A stretch of 64,000 nucleotides of DNA from Caulochytrium protostelioides (taxonomy: Eukaryota; Chytridiomycota; Caulochytriomycetes; Caulochytriales; Caulochytriaceae): positions 62,001 to 126,000 of the forward strand of contig ML014143.1 in NCBI GenBank assembly GCA_003615045.1, given 5' to 3'. A program made the position numbers and the translations under genes. Shown piece by piece: positions 10,852 through 20,428 of this stretch; position 1 is the stretch's first letter, and each line of letters opens with the position of its first letter. A model generated the notes under the pieces. That model had not been told where the DNA came from, did not search any database, and saw only the letters and a program-made list of their open reading frames with translations.

Positions 10852-11796
10852 GTCGCCCGGCGCCGACGCGGGCTCAGGACCCAGCGATCACGGCGGCCGA
10901 CGGCGGCACGGCCCGTCGTGGGCGAGAGGAGCGCGAGGCGGGCGAAGGACCGGCTGGCGCCGCGAGTGACGCGCCGGCTACGCGCGAAACGGCCAGTGGA
11001 CCGTCGCCAATCGCGTCACGCCCGAGCTGCGGCGGAGCCAGTCGGAGAGCCGCCAAATGCCGCGCGTTGCACGGAAGGCACGGACGAACGAATCAGCGAG
11101 CCAGCGAGCGAGCAAGCAAGCGAGCGAGCGCGAGGAGTGCCCGCGACGTCGGCTATGCACGCGGCATGCATCGCATAGCGATGGCGATGCCGCCGCGGCA
11201 AGCCGCCACCGGCCGTGCGGTCCGCCCACGCGCGTGCCAGTCGGCTCGCGGTGGGCCGTGGCACCCATGCGCCGTTGGCCGCCTCGCATGCACAGATGAA
11301 GGAGCTTCGGTAGGAGGCGCCGAGGCCCCCGCGCGGCCCGCACCGTGGCTGCGCCAGCCATCGGGCATCTGCCTCGACCGCCGCCGCCGCCGTCGCCGCC
11401 GTCGCCGCCGTCGCCGCCGCTTGGCTTGGCTTGGCTTGGCTTGAGGCCGTCCAGCGTGCCGCGCCGCGTCGACGTCGAAAGAGGCCGGCGCCCGCCGCCG
11501 CAGGACGAGCGCCAGGTGGCCGATGCCATATCACCACGCGGTTCACGCCGTCGCCGCCGGCATCGAGGATTGGCGGCCGTCCATCGGCCGTCCATCGCCG
11601 TCCCCGGCGGCCGTCTCAAGCGAGAAGCGGGAAGCCCGAGGGGACCGACGCCGTGGCGGACTCCGCCGCGACGCCTGCTTCTGCTGCATCGTCCGCGTCG
11701 CCCGCTCCGGCTCCGGCTCCGACCTCCCGAGACGCGCCGCGCCGCGTTCGCCGCTCGATCGGCCGCTCCGGATCGTCCATCCGTCGCTCGGCGCTC
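10852..11796. other. divergent intergenic region with simple repeats
   Basis: Shared upstream region of the CUE-CCCH gene (minus) and the MED19-like gene (plus). It contains a GCGAGC/CAAG-rich imperfect repeat at about 11094-11131, a GCC-GTC triplet tract at about 11380-11420 and four tandem copies of TTGGC at about 11420-11442. No separate gene recognised; a 541-codon minus frame crossing it is Gly/Arg low-complexity and rejected. Confidence 0.45.
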
Positions 11797-12384
11797 ATGG
11801 CTGCGGAGGTCGACGCGCAGGCCGCCGCCGCCGCCGCCGTCGGCCCGCCGCCGCGCCGCCGCTTCACCGTCGCCGACGACCTCATCGCCGAACTCGGCAT
11901 CCTGCCGCTCTATGAGCGGTATGTCCGCCCATACGCCGCTGCGCCGGGCGCTGCCGCCGCGGCTGGCACGGCCGGATCCGGCGAAGCGGCGCCCGCAGCC
12001 GTGACGGCGCCGGCGCCCCCCGCGGCCGCCGCGCCCGCCAGGACGATGGACGTCTCGTGCGCCGAGTACCTGCCGGATCTGCTGCCGCCGCCGCCGCACG
12101 ACGACGCGTCGCTGGCGGCCGCGCACGCCGCGGCGCACGCCGCGCTGCTCGCCGCCCTCGTGCCCGAGCCGCTCCCCGGGTTCCAGGACACCTGTCTCGC
12201 GCCGCTGACCGGCGAGTCCAGCGTCGTCGCGACGCTCTCCCATCCCCTGCTCATGCGCGCGCTCGCCTTTGTCCCGCTGCCCCCGGGCGCCAGCGGCGTG
12301 CCCGGCTTCGATGTCGCCGCCCTCGGCATGCCGAGCACGCTGCCGCCCATGGCCGCCGCCACCGCCGCCGGCGCTCCGAGATCG

Positions 12385-12425
<41 letters not shown>

Positions 12426-12585
12426 GGGCACGCCAGCCGTCAAGGCCGAGGCGCGGGTCGCCGACGCCGGAGTCTCGCGCACGCCGGCGCCCGGCGCGCC
12501 CGCTGCGGCCAAACCCAACAAGATCATCCTGCGACTGGGATCGGCGTCGGCCAGCCGCCAGTCGCCTCGGCCGCCGGGCCCCTAA
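11797..12585 (+). CDS. Possible Mediator subunit 19 (MED19-like)
   Basis: Predicted 262-residue Ala/Pro-rich protein starting at the ATG at 11797; the frame is open further upstream but without a better start. Segments that resemble MED19 in order are LIAELGILPLYERYVRPYA, the hydrophobic CAEYLPDLLPPP (animal MED19 has a F-L-P-D/N-L-P-G box), LAPLTGESSVVATL (animal LTG box) and LMRALAFVPLPPG. MED19 is a head/hook-associated subunit of the RNA polymerase II coactivator Mediator. A short basic end with KPNKIILRLG is also present. Poly-Ala at about residues 196-210 is low complexity. The match is by pattern only and could be wrong. Confidence 0.45.
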
Positions 12586-12718
12586 CGGCTCCTCATGGCT
12601 CATTCATACTTTACACGATGACGGATGACGGATCGCGGATCAAAGGCCGCGTAATGGCCTTTTTTTTGGGCTGATGCGCCGAATCGACGGGGCTGGAGGA
12701 GGGGACTGCGGGCGGTGC

Positions 12719-13617
12719 TCAGAGGTACTTGCGCGCCGCGGCGCGGACCCGCTGGTCGAAGGCGGTCGAGAGGATGGGCGCGTTGACGTCGTGGAACGGA
12801 TTGAGGATGACTTTCACCAGCGCTTCCTGGACGTCGTGGAAAAAGCTGCGGATGCCGTCGCTGTGCAAGTTTTCGTGCAGGAGCACGAGGCGGGCGCCAT
12901 CCGCGCCGATATAGGCCGAGACGAGCCACTCGTTGAACTTATCGATGACCTTGAGATACGCCTGCGGCGTGAGCCAGCGCGCGTCGGCGACGCTGTCGAG
13001 CGCCGCATACGCAATGAACTGCGCCAGGTGCTTGTTCTCGTCGCGGCGCCGCGCGTCCGTTGACGCGTAGCCCGCCAGCGCGGGCGGCAGCAACGGCGGC
13101 GCGCCAGACCCCGCGCCAGAGCCCATGCTCCCGCCGCCGCCGCCACGGGCGTCCCCGGGATGGCCCGTGGCGGCGGCCGACGCCGGCGACAGGACCGCCG
13201 ACGAGCCGGCGACGGGGGTGCCCGCGACGCCGAGCGCGGCGCCGGTCTGCTGGAGATGGGCGGCGCCGGCGACCAGGAGGTTGGTGGCCGGGTTGAGCAT
13301 GGGCGCGACGCCGTAAGGCGGGTCGCCGCCCGCCAGCGGCGCCATGCTGCCGGGCCCCAGCTCGACTTCGTAGAGCGGCCCGTCATGGGTGCCCACGATC
13401 ACAAAGTCTGATCACGCGGCAATCCAGGGCAGCGGGAGGGGTGTTCCGGACACGCACCAAAAGCGAGAGCACCAAAAGCGAGAGCACCAAAAGCGATGGC
13501 GTGATGAGGTGAGGACCGTCGCTCATGAACCGCGCACGCGAGCCGCCTCGAATGGTCTCGCTGTGCTGTGCCGAAAAAAAAAAGCGGTATGGATGACTTA
13601 CAGCACGTCCCTGCCAT
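12719..13617 (-). CDS. TRAPPC2: TRAPP complex subunit TRAPPC2/Trs20 (sedlin), two exons
   Basis: Spliced as complement(12719..13407, 13602..13617). Exon 1 is only 16 nt, ATGGCAGGGACGTGCT, followed by a GTAAGT donor; the acceptor is CAG at 13410-13408. Joining restores MAGTCYFVIVGTHD, matching the sedlin start, whereas the unspliced frame meets a stop just before FVIVG. The 234-residue product is a longin-fold subunit of the TRAPP tether in ER-Golgi traffic. Conserved blocks are FVIVGTHDGPLYEVEL, KHLAQFIAYAALDSV, YLKVIDKFNEWLVSAYI, LLHENLHSDGIRSFF, ILNPFHDVNAPI and a final FDQRVRAAARKYL. Between the first strand pair and the first helix there is an unusual Gly/Ala/Ser insert of roughly 80 residues absent from the roughly 140-residue yeast and animal proteins. 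Confidence 0.9.
13455..13496. repeat. 15-bp tandem repeat inside the TRAPPC2 intron
   Basis: Nearly three copies of CACCAAAAGCGAGAG lie within the 194-nt intron (13408-13601). The last copy is partial. No function evident. Confidence 0.7.
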
Positions 13618-15051
13618 GGCGAGCGGCTTGGCGTCGGTGCGCGTGGCGATCGCAGCGGATCAGCAGGTTAGCAACACACGATCCGACAAAACACTGACCC
13701 GAGACGGAGACGGTTGAGCTGGGAGGCGTTCGAGCTTCTCCACAGCGCTCCGCTGGCCTGCGCCTGCGAGATGCGGCCCAGTCGCGCGGCTATATCGTTG
13801 CGAATCGTCTCGACCCAGAATCGCAACGAGAGCGCGATCGTGGGGCTCGCGCCCGTCGTCCTCCCGTCAGACGACGCGCGTTAGCGTGGGCAGCAATGAC
13901 AGAGTGACGCTGCTCGCGCCAGTTCCACTGCTTCCTCGATGGACACCGACTCGACTTCACGCGATTCACGCGATTTACGCGAATGAGATCGGATCAGCGT
14001 CTGCGGAGCGTCTGCCCGGCAGGGCACCGGACGAGCGCGATGGGCGACCAATCGCGAAGCGTCGACGAGCGAGGCTGGGGCACGGGGTCGGGCAGGCGAG
14101 CGCGATCGCGTCAGTCGACGGTTATCTCAGTGCGAACGCGCGGCAGGGCGCACCGAGGAAGGACGGGCAGCCGTTGGGGAGACGCCTTGGATCTGGACGC
14201 CGGATCGGCCGACGGGTGCGGGTCGTCCGGTCGGCCGCCGGCATGAGCCCCTCGCCAGGCATCCCTCGCGGTCCCGCGCCTGATTCGTGCGGCCCGGACC
14301 CTGGCGCCCGCGGTGGCCCCGGGTCGGCCTTCGGCGTCAGGCGGCGGCCGACGGCGACGACGACGATCGGTGCCCGAGCGGCGCTCGCGGGCCCCGCGCC
14401 GACGGACGCATGCCGTCACGCGAGCGATGCTTTGACGCCGCGGTCCGGCGTCCCGCGGCGATGCCGCGTCGGTGTCGAGGCGCGTCGGTGCCGCGGCATT
14501 CAGGGAGCCAGCCAGCCTCGGCAGGGCGGCGCCGCGTCTCTGGGGTCTCTCGGGTCTCTCGGGTCTCTCGGGGCTCGCACGGGCTCGCGCGGCGCCCATC
14601 GCGTTCGCCACGCGGCGCCGTCGGCGCCGGCGCCGTCGTCAGCGCCGCATGGACGTCCCGTGCCGGGTGAGCGCCGTCGAGGCGCCGCGAGGCGTCCAAG
14701 GAGCCCCGCGACGGGAGGGACCACGGCGACGGGACGCCTCCGCCTCCGCAGGCGCTTCGCTGGGCTTCGCCCATGGGCGGCGCGCCCCGCTTCCCCACGC
14801 CGCCGCGGCTATATAAGGCCACGCGGCCACGCGCAACACGTGGCACGATGGATCCCACCGGCGCATCACACCGCCACGTCGATGGGGAAGCCCTCTGGAG
14901 AGCACACGGAGGCCAAGGTCGGGATCGGTTCGGCGTCACAGATCCAGGGGTCGCTCGTTGTCGGATCCACGCCATCTCACATCGCATCGCATCGCATTGT
15001 TCACGTTCCCCTTTGTTTCTGTTCGACGGTGCCTTGTCTGAATCGATCACC
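13618..15051. other. upstream region of the metallothionein gene
   Basis: About 1.4 kb with no recognisable gene. It holds three or four tandem copies of TCTCTCGGG at about 14539-14572, a TATA box at 14810 and the short repeat CATCG before the metallothionein start. A long plus-strand frame (13886-15373) overlaps the metallothionein in another phase and is rejected. Confidence 0.5.
14810..14818 (+). promoter_or_regulatory. TATA box upstream of the metallothionein gene
   Basis: TATATAAGG in an otherwise GC-rich stretch, about 240 bp upstream of the ATG at 15052. TATA boxes typify strongly inducible genes, fitting metal induction. I found no clear metal-response core nearby. Inferred. Confidence 0.5.
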
Positions 15052-15330
15052 ATGCCGGAAGACGCGTGCCAGTGCCAGAGCGCCTGCCAGTGCGCCCAGG
15101 GCGCCAACGGCGCCTGCCAGTGCAGCAACAAGCAGGCGGCCGCCAAGTGCGCGTGCCCGGGCGCCAACCACCTCGCCGGCAAGACCTGCCAGTGCAGCGA
15201 GACCAAGGACGGCAAGTGCCAGTGCCACCCCGCCAAGGCCGAGGATGCGCCCAAGCCCAAGGCCGGCCACCCGGCCTCCTGCAAGTGCGGCGACGCCTGT
15301 GGCTGCGAGGCCGGCGCCTGCGCTTGCTAA
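15052..15330 (+). CDS. Metallothionein, Cys-x-Cys type
   Basis: Predicted 92-residue cysteine-rich metal-binding protein. All 18 cysteines occur in nine Cys-x-Cys pairs (mostly CQC, also CAC, CKC and CGC), with no aromatic residues. Twelve cysteines sit in the N-terminal two-thirds and six in the C-terminal cluster SCKCGDACGC...CAC, separated by a Lys/Pro/Ala hinge (about residues 60-72), giving a two-domain layout. Three histidines may add ligands. Such proteins bind Cu(I), Zn or Cd in the cytosol and buffer toxicity. The ATG at 15052 is chosen because the upstream part of the open frame lacks cysteine pattern and covers the probable transcription start. Confidence 0.88.
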   Translation: MPEDACQCQSACQCAQGANGACQCSNKQAAAKCACPGANHLAGKTCQCSETKDGKCQCHPAKAEDAPKPKAGHPASCKCGDACGCEAGACAC

Positions 15331-15704
15331 ACACCCCCTGCGTGATAGCCCATGCACATCTGCGGCGCGATGACCCGTCGGCGGTCGGCCTACGCGCCGT
15401 GCTGCTGATGTCCTGCTGGGTTGATGTTCGGCTATGACTCGGCTGTTCGGCTGTTCGACGGTTCGGCTGCGCCACTGGCAGGACAAAAAAATCAAGAAGC
15501 GCGACCCGGGCCCCACCACAGATCCGGTGTCCGCCATCGTCGCTGGTCCCTGCCTCACCTCGGTATCATCGCTGTGCTCTCTATTCTATCTATCTTTTTC
15601 TTTTTTTTCTTTAGTTGTGATGTTCATCCGCGTCACATCGGAACGCGAGCTGGGGAGAGTCTGGCCATCCGTGATGGCCAGCACACAGATGGGCGATACG
15701 GCCA
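15331..15704. other. convergent intergenic region with a T-rich tract
   Basis: 3' ends of the metallothionein and G-patch genes. The T-rich stretch at about 15586-15615 is a plausible 3' UTR or terminator element. No gene seen. Confidence 0.4.
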
Positions 15705-18344
15705 TTAAAAAAAGTCCGCCGCGGTCATGCGGTGCGAGCGTCGCGGCAGCCCATTCGTCGGTACCATGACCAACTCACCAGGAACATCAAGGCTGGCCGG
15801 GCCGGCGTGGTCACCCGAGATGCCAGGCCTAGCGTGAGGCTCAGCTGCAAGGTCGACAGCGGCAACCGTAGCCTCAGTCTCCTGTGCGATTGTCTCCGTC
15901 GTCTCCGTCGGCTTCGTCGTCTCAATGGCGTTCATTTCTGAATCCGCGTCGAGGAAACTGAGGCGCGCCAGCGGCTGACGCGGTCCGGCGCGCCGGGCCG
16001 CTCCCGAGGTCCCACGTATCACGGTTCCCGTGGCGGTCGATGCACTCGCCTCGCGGCGAGCGCGGGACAGCCGCCGCGCCGAAGCAGCCGCAGGGGACGG
16101 GTGCGGCGCGACGCCGTCGTCCGCCGGTCGCGCCGCGCGACGCACGAACCGGACCTGCGGGGGGGCTCGTGGACCCGTGCGCGCCCGGCCCGACTCGAGC
16201 GCGTCAGGACCCGCGCGGGGCGCCGGTGTCGGCCATGCGGTGGGGGAAGCCGCTTCATCGAGGAGGTCTTCCCACGGCGTGTCAGCATCGAACACAGACT
16301 GAAACACGGCCAGCGGCGGACGCGGCGGCAGCGGCGCTGCCGGTTCCGGCGCCGTCGCCGGCATCGGTGGGGCGGCCGCCGTGACGGCGGCAGAGGAGCC
16401 TGACAGAAGGGCGCTGACCGAGGCGGCACCGCGGCCGCGCTGGAAGGGGATGCCGAGGCGGCGGCAAACCAGCCGCGTGGCGGGCGGCACAAGCGGCGTC
16501 GTCACACGGCCAGGCAGGATGCGCGGGGCGACAAGCACCGCAGGCGGTTCATCGGCGGCGATGCCGGTGGCAGGGATGGCGCCATCACCAGTGTCACCGC
16601 CGTCGTAATCTCGGTCCATGTCTTCGGGTCGCATCCATGCCGGCTTCGCCGGCGATGGGTCGAGGACCGCGGCGGAACGAAAGCGTTCCGTCAGCCGCGT
16701 AGACGACGTTTGCACCGGGCTGGACTCTGGATCGTTCCACGAAAAGAGCGTGTGCATCGACGGCGGGGCGCCAGAAGCGCCAGGCGGCTGCGCGGCCAGT
16801 GCGGCGGTGAGCCATGCAGCAAAGAGCACGGTCGTCGACTCTGCCACCGTCAGCTCAGGATTTCGTACCGTCGTTGTTGCGGGCGCTGGTCCTGGCGCTG
16901 GACCAGGAACCGATAGCGCGGGAATATCAGCTAACGTGAGGACGCCAGTGGTAACAAAGACTACCGAGTCGGGAACGGCCTGGAGCCCTGGTAGCGGCAG
17001 CGATGGGTTATCCGACCGTATCAGCTGACGAGGCCCTTGTGGCAGAAGAGGATCAGCAGCCACGAGGCGGTCGAACCGCGGCTGTCGCAGCGGTGACTCG
17101 CCGCCACGGAGATCATCGTCGATGCCATCACTGTCACTCTCATTCGCACGACGGCTTCTCGCACTTAAGCTCACCCCGAGCGCCGCCCGACGGTCGGTCG
17201 GATGCGTCTCGGTCAGGCGCGCGGGGGTCGCATGCAAGATGGGAACATAGCCGAGGCCCGCGAGACGCGGCCGATGGCGATCGAGGTCATGGATTGCCGC
17301 CGCGCCTGCTGAACCGTCGTCGGGCACCTCAGAGGCGATGCGGTAGAGGTCGCGGCCATCGGGCCCTTTGAAACCCGTTCGCTCGGGCGCACCGACGGCT
17401 TGGCCAGGACGCCATCCGAGACGGCTTAGAAGCAGGTGACCGAATTGCAGAGCAGGGCGGGGCTCGTTGGGGACTGACGGCGCCTCAACAGTCAGCGCAT
17501 GATGCCATCCGCTGGGGAGGGCCTCTGCATGGGTACACGGGGACGAAGCGAAAACAGAAGGATCAGCCGGCTGGATGGTGGTAGCGGAGCGGAAGAGACC
17601 TTGAAGAAACGTCGCGTCCTCATTTTGCTGATCGATTTCGTCCATGAGCCGCGCAGAAGGCGTTAGCGACGGCTTGGGGTCCTGACTTAGACGACGGTTA
17701 CGGCGGTCGGGATCGTGGACCGAGCTGTGGAACATGGCCGGCACGAACGGCGCATCGTCGTCATCCGCATCCGTGTCCGCATCGTGACCGCGAAGCCCAT
17801 CCCGGCGACGCTTCGCGGCGTGGCGGCCCTGATGCGGGGTTACTAGCTCGCCTGCGGCCGCGGCCGCATCAAAGGGATGTAGCTCCCGTATGGGACCCCG
17901 CGCGTGGGCGGATCGAGACCCCTGCGGCGGCAGCAGTGGGACGCCGAGACGGACTGGCACCGAGACCGTGCTAGGTCCTGGGGACGACCGACTAGCCGGC
18001 GCACTTGACCACATGGTCACATGATTCCGAATGCGAGATGGACGGATGAGCAGATCGAGAGGCGCCGCGTAGACCGCGTAACGCACGCGAGGCTCGCGAA
18101 GCAAACCGGCGACGAGCGACGCGGCCGGAAGCGCCAGGCGAATCAAATACGGCTTGACGTCGCCAACGACGCATTCGATCGTGTCACTAGGCTGCACCGT
18201 GACATGCCTAGTTGGCAGCCATGGTGGAGTGGACGGCACCCGCGTGCGGGCGGAGATGGAGAAGGCACGGCCGGAAGGCGGCGCGGACGTGAATGCTTGT
18301 GAGAACGTGGCGGATCCGGGTTTCAGGGGTGGCGCGGCATGCAC
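15705..18344 (-). CDS. G-patch domain protein, GPATCH1-like; start unresolved
   Basis: A G-patch signature (LLLSRLGWRPGQAVG) lies at about residues 303-317 counting from the upstream end of the open frame. The later RPPLAVFQSVFD resembles the conserved R-P-x-x-x-F-x-x-I-F box of GPATCH1/TOUGH, and MDEIDQQNEDATFL upstream resembles the GPATCH1 F-M-D-E-E-D box, so a nuclear spliceosome-associated role is inferred. The protein is rich in disordered Ala/Pro/Thr segments and ends RMTAADFF. The first ATG of the frame is at 18014 (769 residues). However, the open frame runs up to 18344, and the extra part has a stretch (AFTSAPPSG...PST) faintly like the conserved GPATCH1 N-terminus, so the true start may be in an unidentified upstream exon. 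Confidence 0.6.
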   Translation of the reverse strand: MHAAPPLKPGSATFSQAFTSAPPSGRAFSISARTRVPSTPPWLPTRHVTVQPSDTIECVVGDVKPYLIRLALPAASLVAGLLREPRVRYAVYAAPLDLLIRPSRIRNHVTMWSSAPASRSSPGPSTVSVPVRLGVPLLPPQGSRSAHARGPIRELHPFDAAAAAGELVTPHQGRHAAKRRRDGLRGHDADTDADDDDAPFVPAMFHSSVHDPDRRNRRLSQDPKPSLTPSARLMDEIDQQNEDATFLQGLFRSATTIQPADPSVFASSPCTHAEALPSGWHHALTVEAPSVPNEPRPALQFGHLLLSRLGWRPGQAVGAPERTGFKGPDGRDLYRIASEVPDDGSAGAAAIHDLDRHRPRLAGLGYVPILHATPARLTETHPTDRRAALGVSLSARSRRANESDSDGIDDDLRGGESPLRQPRFDRLVAADPLLPQGPRQLIRSDNPSLPLPGLQAVPDSVVFVTTGVLTLADIPALSVPGPAPGPAPATTTVRNPELTVAESTTVLFAAWLTAALAAQPPGASGAPPSMHTLFSWNDPESSPVQTSSTRLTERFRSAAVLDPSPAKPAWMRPEDMDRDYDGGDTGDGAIPATGIAADEPPAVLVAPRILPGRVTTPLVPPATRLVCRRLGIPFQRGRGAASVSALLSGSSAAVTAAAPPMPATAPEPAAPLPPRPPLAVFQSVFDADTPWEDLLDEAASPTAWPTPAPRAGPDALESGRARTGPRAPPQVRFVRRAARPADDGVAPHPSPAAASARRLSRARREASASTATGTVIRGTSGAARRAGPRQPLARLSFLDADSEMNAIETTKPTETTETIAQETEATVAAVDLAAEPHARPGISGDHAGPASLDVPGELVMVPTNGLPRRSHRMTAADFF

Positions 18345-18841
18345 AGGATGCCGTCGCCAAGCCCCTCGGCAGCAAGCCAGATGCGGCGCCTACAGCGGCG
18401 CTGAGGGCGCTTCAGGCCCTAAGCCCGAGGGGTCCCTTGACGCGGGGCTTTGACGACGCCTTAGGCTCTAAGAGCAACAAGGCTGTCTCGATGTCGATGC
18501 GCCCTAACCAGGTGCACCACGGAGGCCAAGGCGTGCGCGTTAGGTCGTCTCAAGGGAGAGCCTCTATACGCGAGGTGCGTCAAAACAAAATAGATGAAAA
18601 ATATTTGGTCTTGGACCCACGCCTGATTCGATGTCTGAGTGCCACGCGTTGATGGCTCCGTCGTGTGACGTTGCCGCGGCGGTCTGGGTCGAAGGATCAT
18701 ATATATATAAAACTAAAAAGAATGATTTCAATGTGAGCCTGAGGGGGCAGTGCGGCCGTCGTGTGCGGGGCATACGATTTGGCGACCCCGTTCGGTGAAC
18801 ACCTTTGTTGTGTGGCTTGTCTCTGCACGGAGATGCCGATC
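18345..18841. other. intergenic region with a Fanzor-family fragment
   Basis: Upstream of the G-patch gene and downstream of the hydrophilic-protein gene. It contains the 29-bp repeat at 18530-18558 shared with 33446-33474, and an AT-rich tract with TATATATATAAAA at about 18699-18711. No intact gene recognised. Confidence 0.5.
18505..18575 (+). mobile_element. short fragment of the Fanzor-like element (C-terminal part)
   Basis: A plus-strand frame reads HHGGQGVRVRSSQGRA, similar to the peptide read downstream of the two larger Fanzor-like relics (HQGGYDVRARSSRGRT on the minus strand near 32480-32520). At DNA level, 18530-18558 is identical to 33446-33474. It is too short to be coding and is interpreted as a relic. 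Confidence 0.45.
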
Positions 18842-19624
18842 TTAGGCACTATCAGACTTGGGTTTCTTGGGGTTCCCTTGGTCAGTGAGCGAGCCCGCGC
18901 GCTTCATCTCCGACAGGGTTTCGCTACGCTGGTCCGCCGCGACTTCGGTGTCCTTGACGTCCGGCACCTCCTTCGGCTCGGCATTCGATGCGCGCGGAAG
19001 AATCGTGTGCTCGTTCAGCATGGTGAACTGGTCGTTCGCTTGGTCGGTCACCGTGGTATCCGCTGCGTCCTTCTGGTCGCCCATGCCGCCCACCGGCACC
19101 TCATCGTGCTTCGCGACCTCAGGCTTCTGCGCTGGCTTAGAGCACACCTTGGCATCCGTTTTAGCATCCCGATTCGCATCGGAGTTCGCATGGGTCATGT
19201 CTGGCTTGGTCTCGTCCATATCCGCTTTCATGCTTCCGCTCTTGGGCGCCTTCATGTCTTGCGACGCGGGCTGTGACGCGCTCTGGGACGCAGGTTGCGA
19301 AGCGGATTGGGAGGCGGATTGAGAGGCGGGCTGGGACGCCTGCTGTGGTGCATCGGCGGCCTTGTCGCTGGTCGCTGATGTCGACTTCTGTGACATCTTG
19401 GCCTTAGCGCCCTTGGCGGCGGCGGACTTGGCGGGCTTGCTCATGCCCTTGTCAGTGTTCTGCTTCTCGCTGAGCACGGTCGGAGCAGCCGCGTGGAGCG
19501 ATTCGTCGCTGGCATCGACGGAAGCCGAGGCGGAGACATCGGCCAGTGCGTTCTCCAAGTTCTTGCCCTGACGGCCTTTGCCGGTCGGGCCGCTGTCTTG
19601 GCGGGAGGCCGCAGTGGAAGCCAT
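18842..19624 (-). CDS. Hydrophilic, intrinsically disordered Lys/Ser/Ala-rich protein
   Basis: Predicted 260-residue protein with no hydrophobic core, no signal peptide and no known domain. Between about residues 90 and 130 it has tandem SASQ/PASQ repeats, followed by alternating Lys, Asp and Ala (for example DANRDAKTDAKV), a composition like stress-related LEA-type or hydrophilin proteins. The ATG at 19624 has the context GACATGGCT; the frame is open above it, but that segment (19625-19786) is Thr/Ser/Leu-rich and is probably leader. A TATA box lies about 230 bp upstream. Codon use and composition are less GC-rich than neighbours. Function unknown; a stress role is a guess. Confidence 0.65.
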   Translation of the reverse strand: MASTAASRQDSGPTGKGRQGKNLENALADVSASASVDASDESLHAAAPTVLSEKQNTDKGMSKPAKSAAAKGAKAKMSQKSTSATSDKAADAPQQASQPASQSASQSASQPASQSASQPASQDMKAPKSGSMKADMDETKPDMTHANSDANRDAKTDAKVCSKPAQKPEVAKHDEVPVGGMGDQKDAADTTVTDQANDQFTMLNEHTILPRASNAEPKEVPDVKDTEVAADQRSETLSEMKRAGSLTDQGNPKKPKSDSA

Positions 19625-20428
19625 GTCGAAGAATTCAAAAAGGGATCTGGTGGCGTTTGCACTAAAAGACGCAGTTGCGTGAAGGAATGGCAGATCATAA
19701 GAGGTTAAAGTGGATAGAACGCAAGGAATGAGGGTGGTGGCGATCGATCTGCACGTCGTGAGACAACGCGAAGGCACGCTGCACACAACGGGTGTGATCG
19801 ATCTCTGCGCCTGATCGGTTCGACTCGTCGAGAAGCCACTCTGGCGCCCCTGTATTTATACCCTCGCGAAGGCGATGGCCATGTCGTGATCACGCCCTCT
19901 ATCCAGGGACAGCCTTCCCGGTGTCAAGGCCTCAGCCATGCGTGCCACCCGAAGGATGCGGCGTGGAATCCCGGAGAAAGAGCGTGAGGCCTGCCGTGTT
20001 GCCGAGACGACGACGTTTCGGCGGTCGTCAGCCGTGAGGAGACACATGATCCGTCCGAACCATGACGTCACGCCTGTACGGAATAAGCTTTTTTTTTGAG
20101 AGGAGTGCCCCGTCAAGTCGCGGAGGTTCCCCTGTGCCGAACACTCACGGAGGCTGCGCCGTTATCGTGATCGGCCGGTCGTCCGTTCCTTGTGGGGCTC
20201 TGACGATCGTGTTTCACAGGAGGAACCCCGTGTAGACCATGAATAACCTTTTTTTATCCTCTAGTTCTCGCGCCTCTGACATGTTCAAGCTGAGAAGAAG
20301 CTTTTTCAACCGCCCGAGAGCTAGAGACAACGACGAGGACAACGACGATGACAAAGACAGCTAAGTGGCTCAGACCTAAGAGTGGCATGACACCTATGTT
20401 AGGACCAACGTAATACTACATAAACAGG
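19625..20428. other. intergenic region holding the promoter of the hydrophilic-protein gene
   Basis: Contains the TATA box at 19853-19860 and several T-runs (20089-20096, 20248-20254). An isolated 27-codon frame at 20281-20364 (start MFKLRRSFFN, acidic end) has no supporting evidence. CFAP206 ends at 20429. Confidence 0.45.
19853..19860 (-). promoter_or_regulatory. TATA box of the hydrophilic-protein gene
   Basis: On the minus strand this reads TATAAATA, about 230 bp upstream of the ATG at 19624. Position and strand fit a core promoter; inferred. Confidence 0.5.

Noticed and set aside
10978-12603. 541-codon minus-strand frame opposite the MED19-like gene
   Set aside because: Gly/Arg repeats without domains; a shadow of GCC-rich coding sequence.
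13886-15373. 495-codon plus frame overlapping the metallothionein
   Set aside because: It covers the promoter and reads the Cys-rich gene in another frame as Pro/Ala/Arg sequence.
20281-20364. 27-codon small frame with acidic tail
   Set aside because: Too short and without homologue, conserved context or other support.
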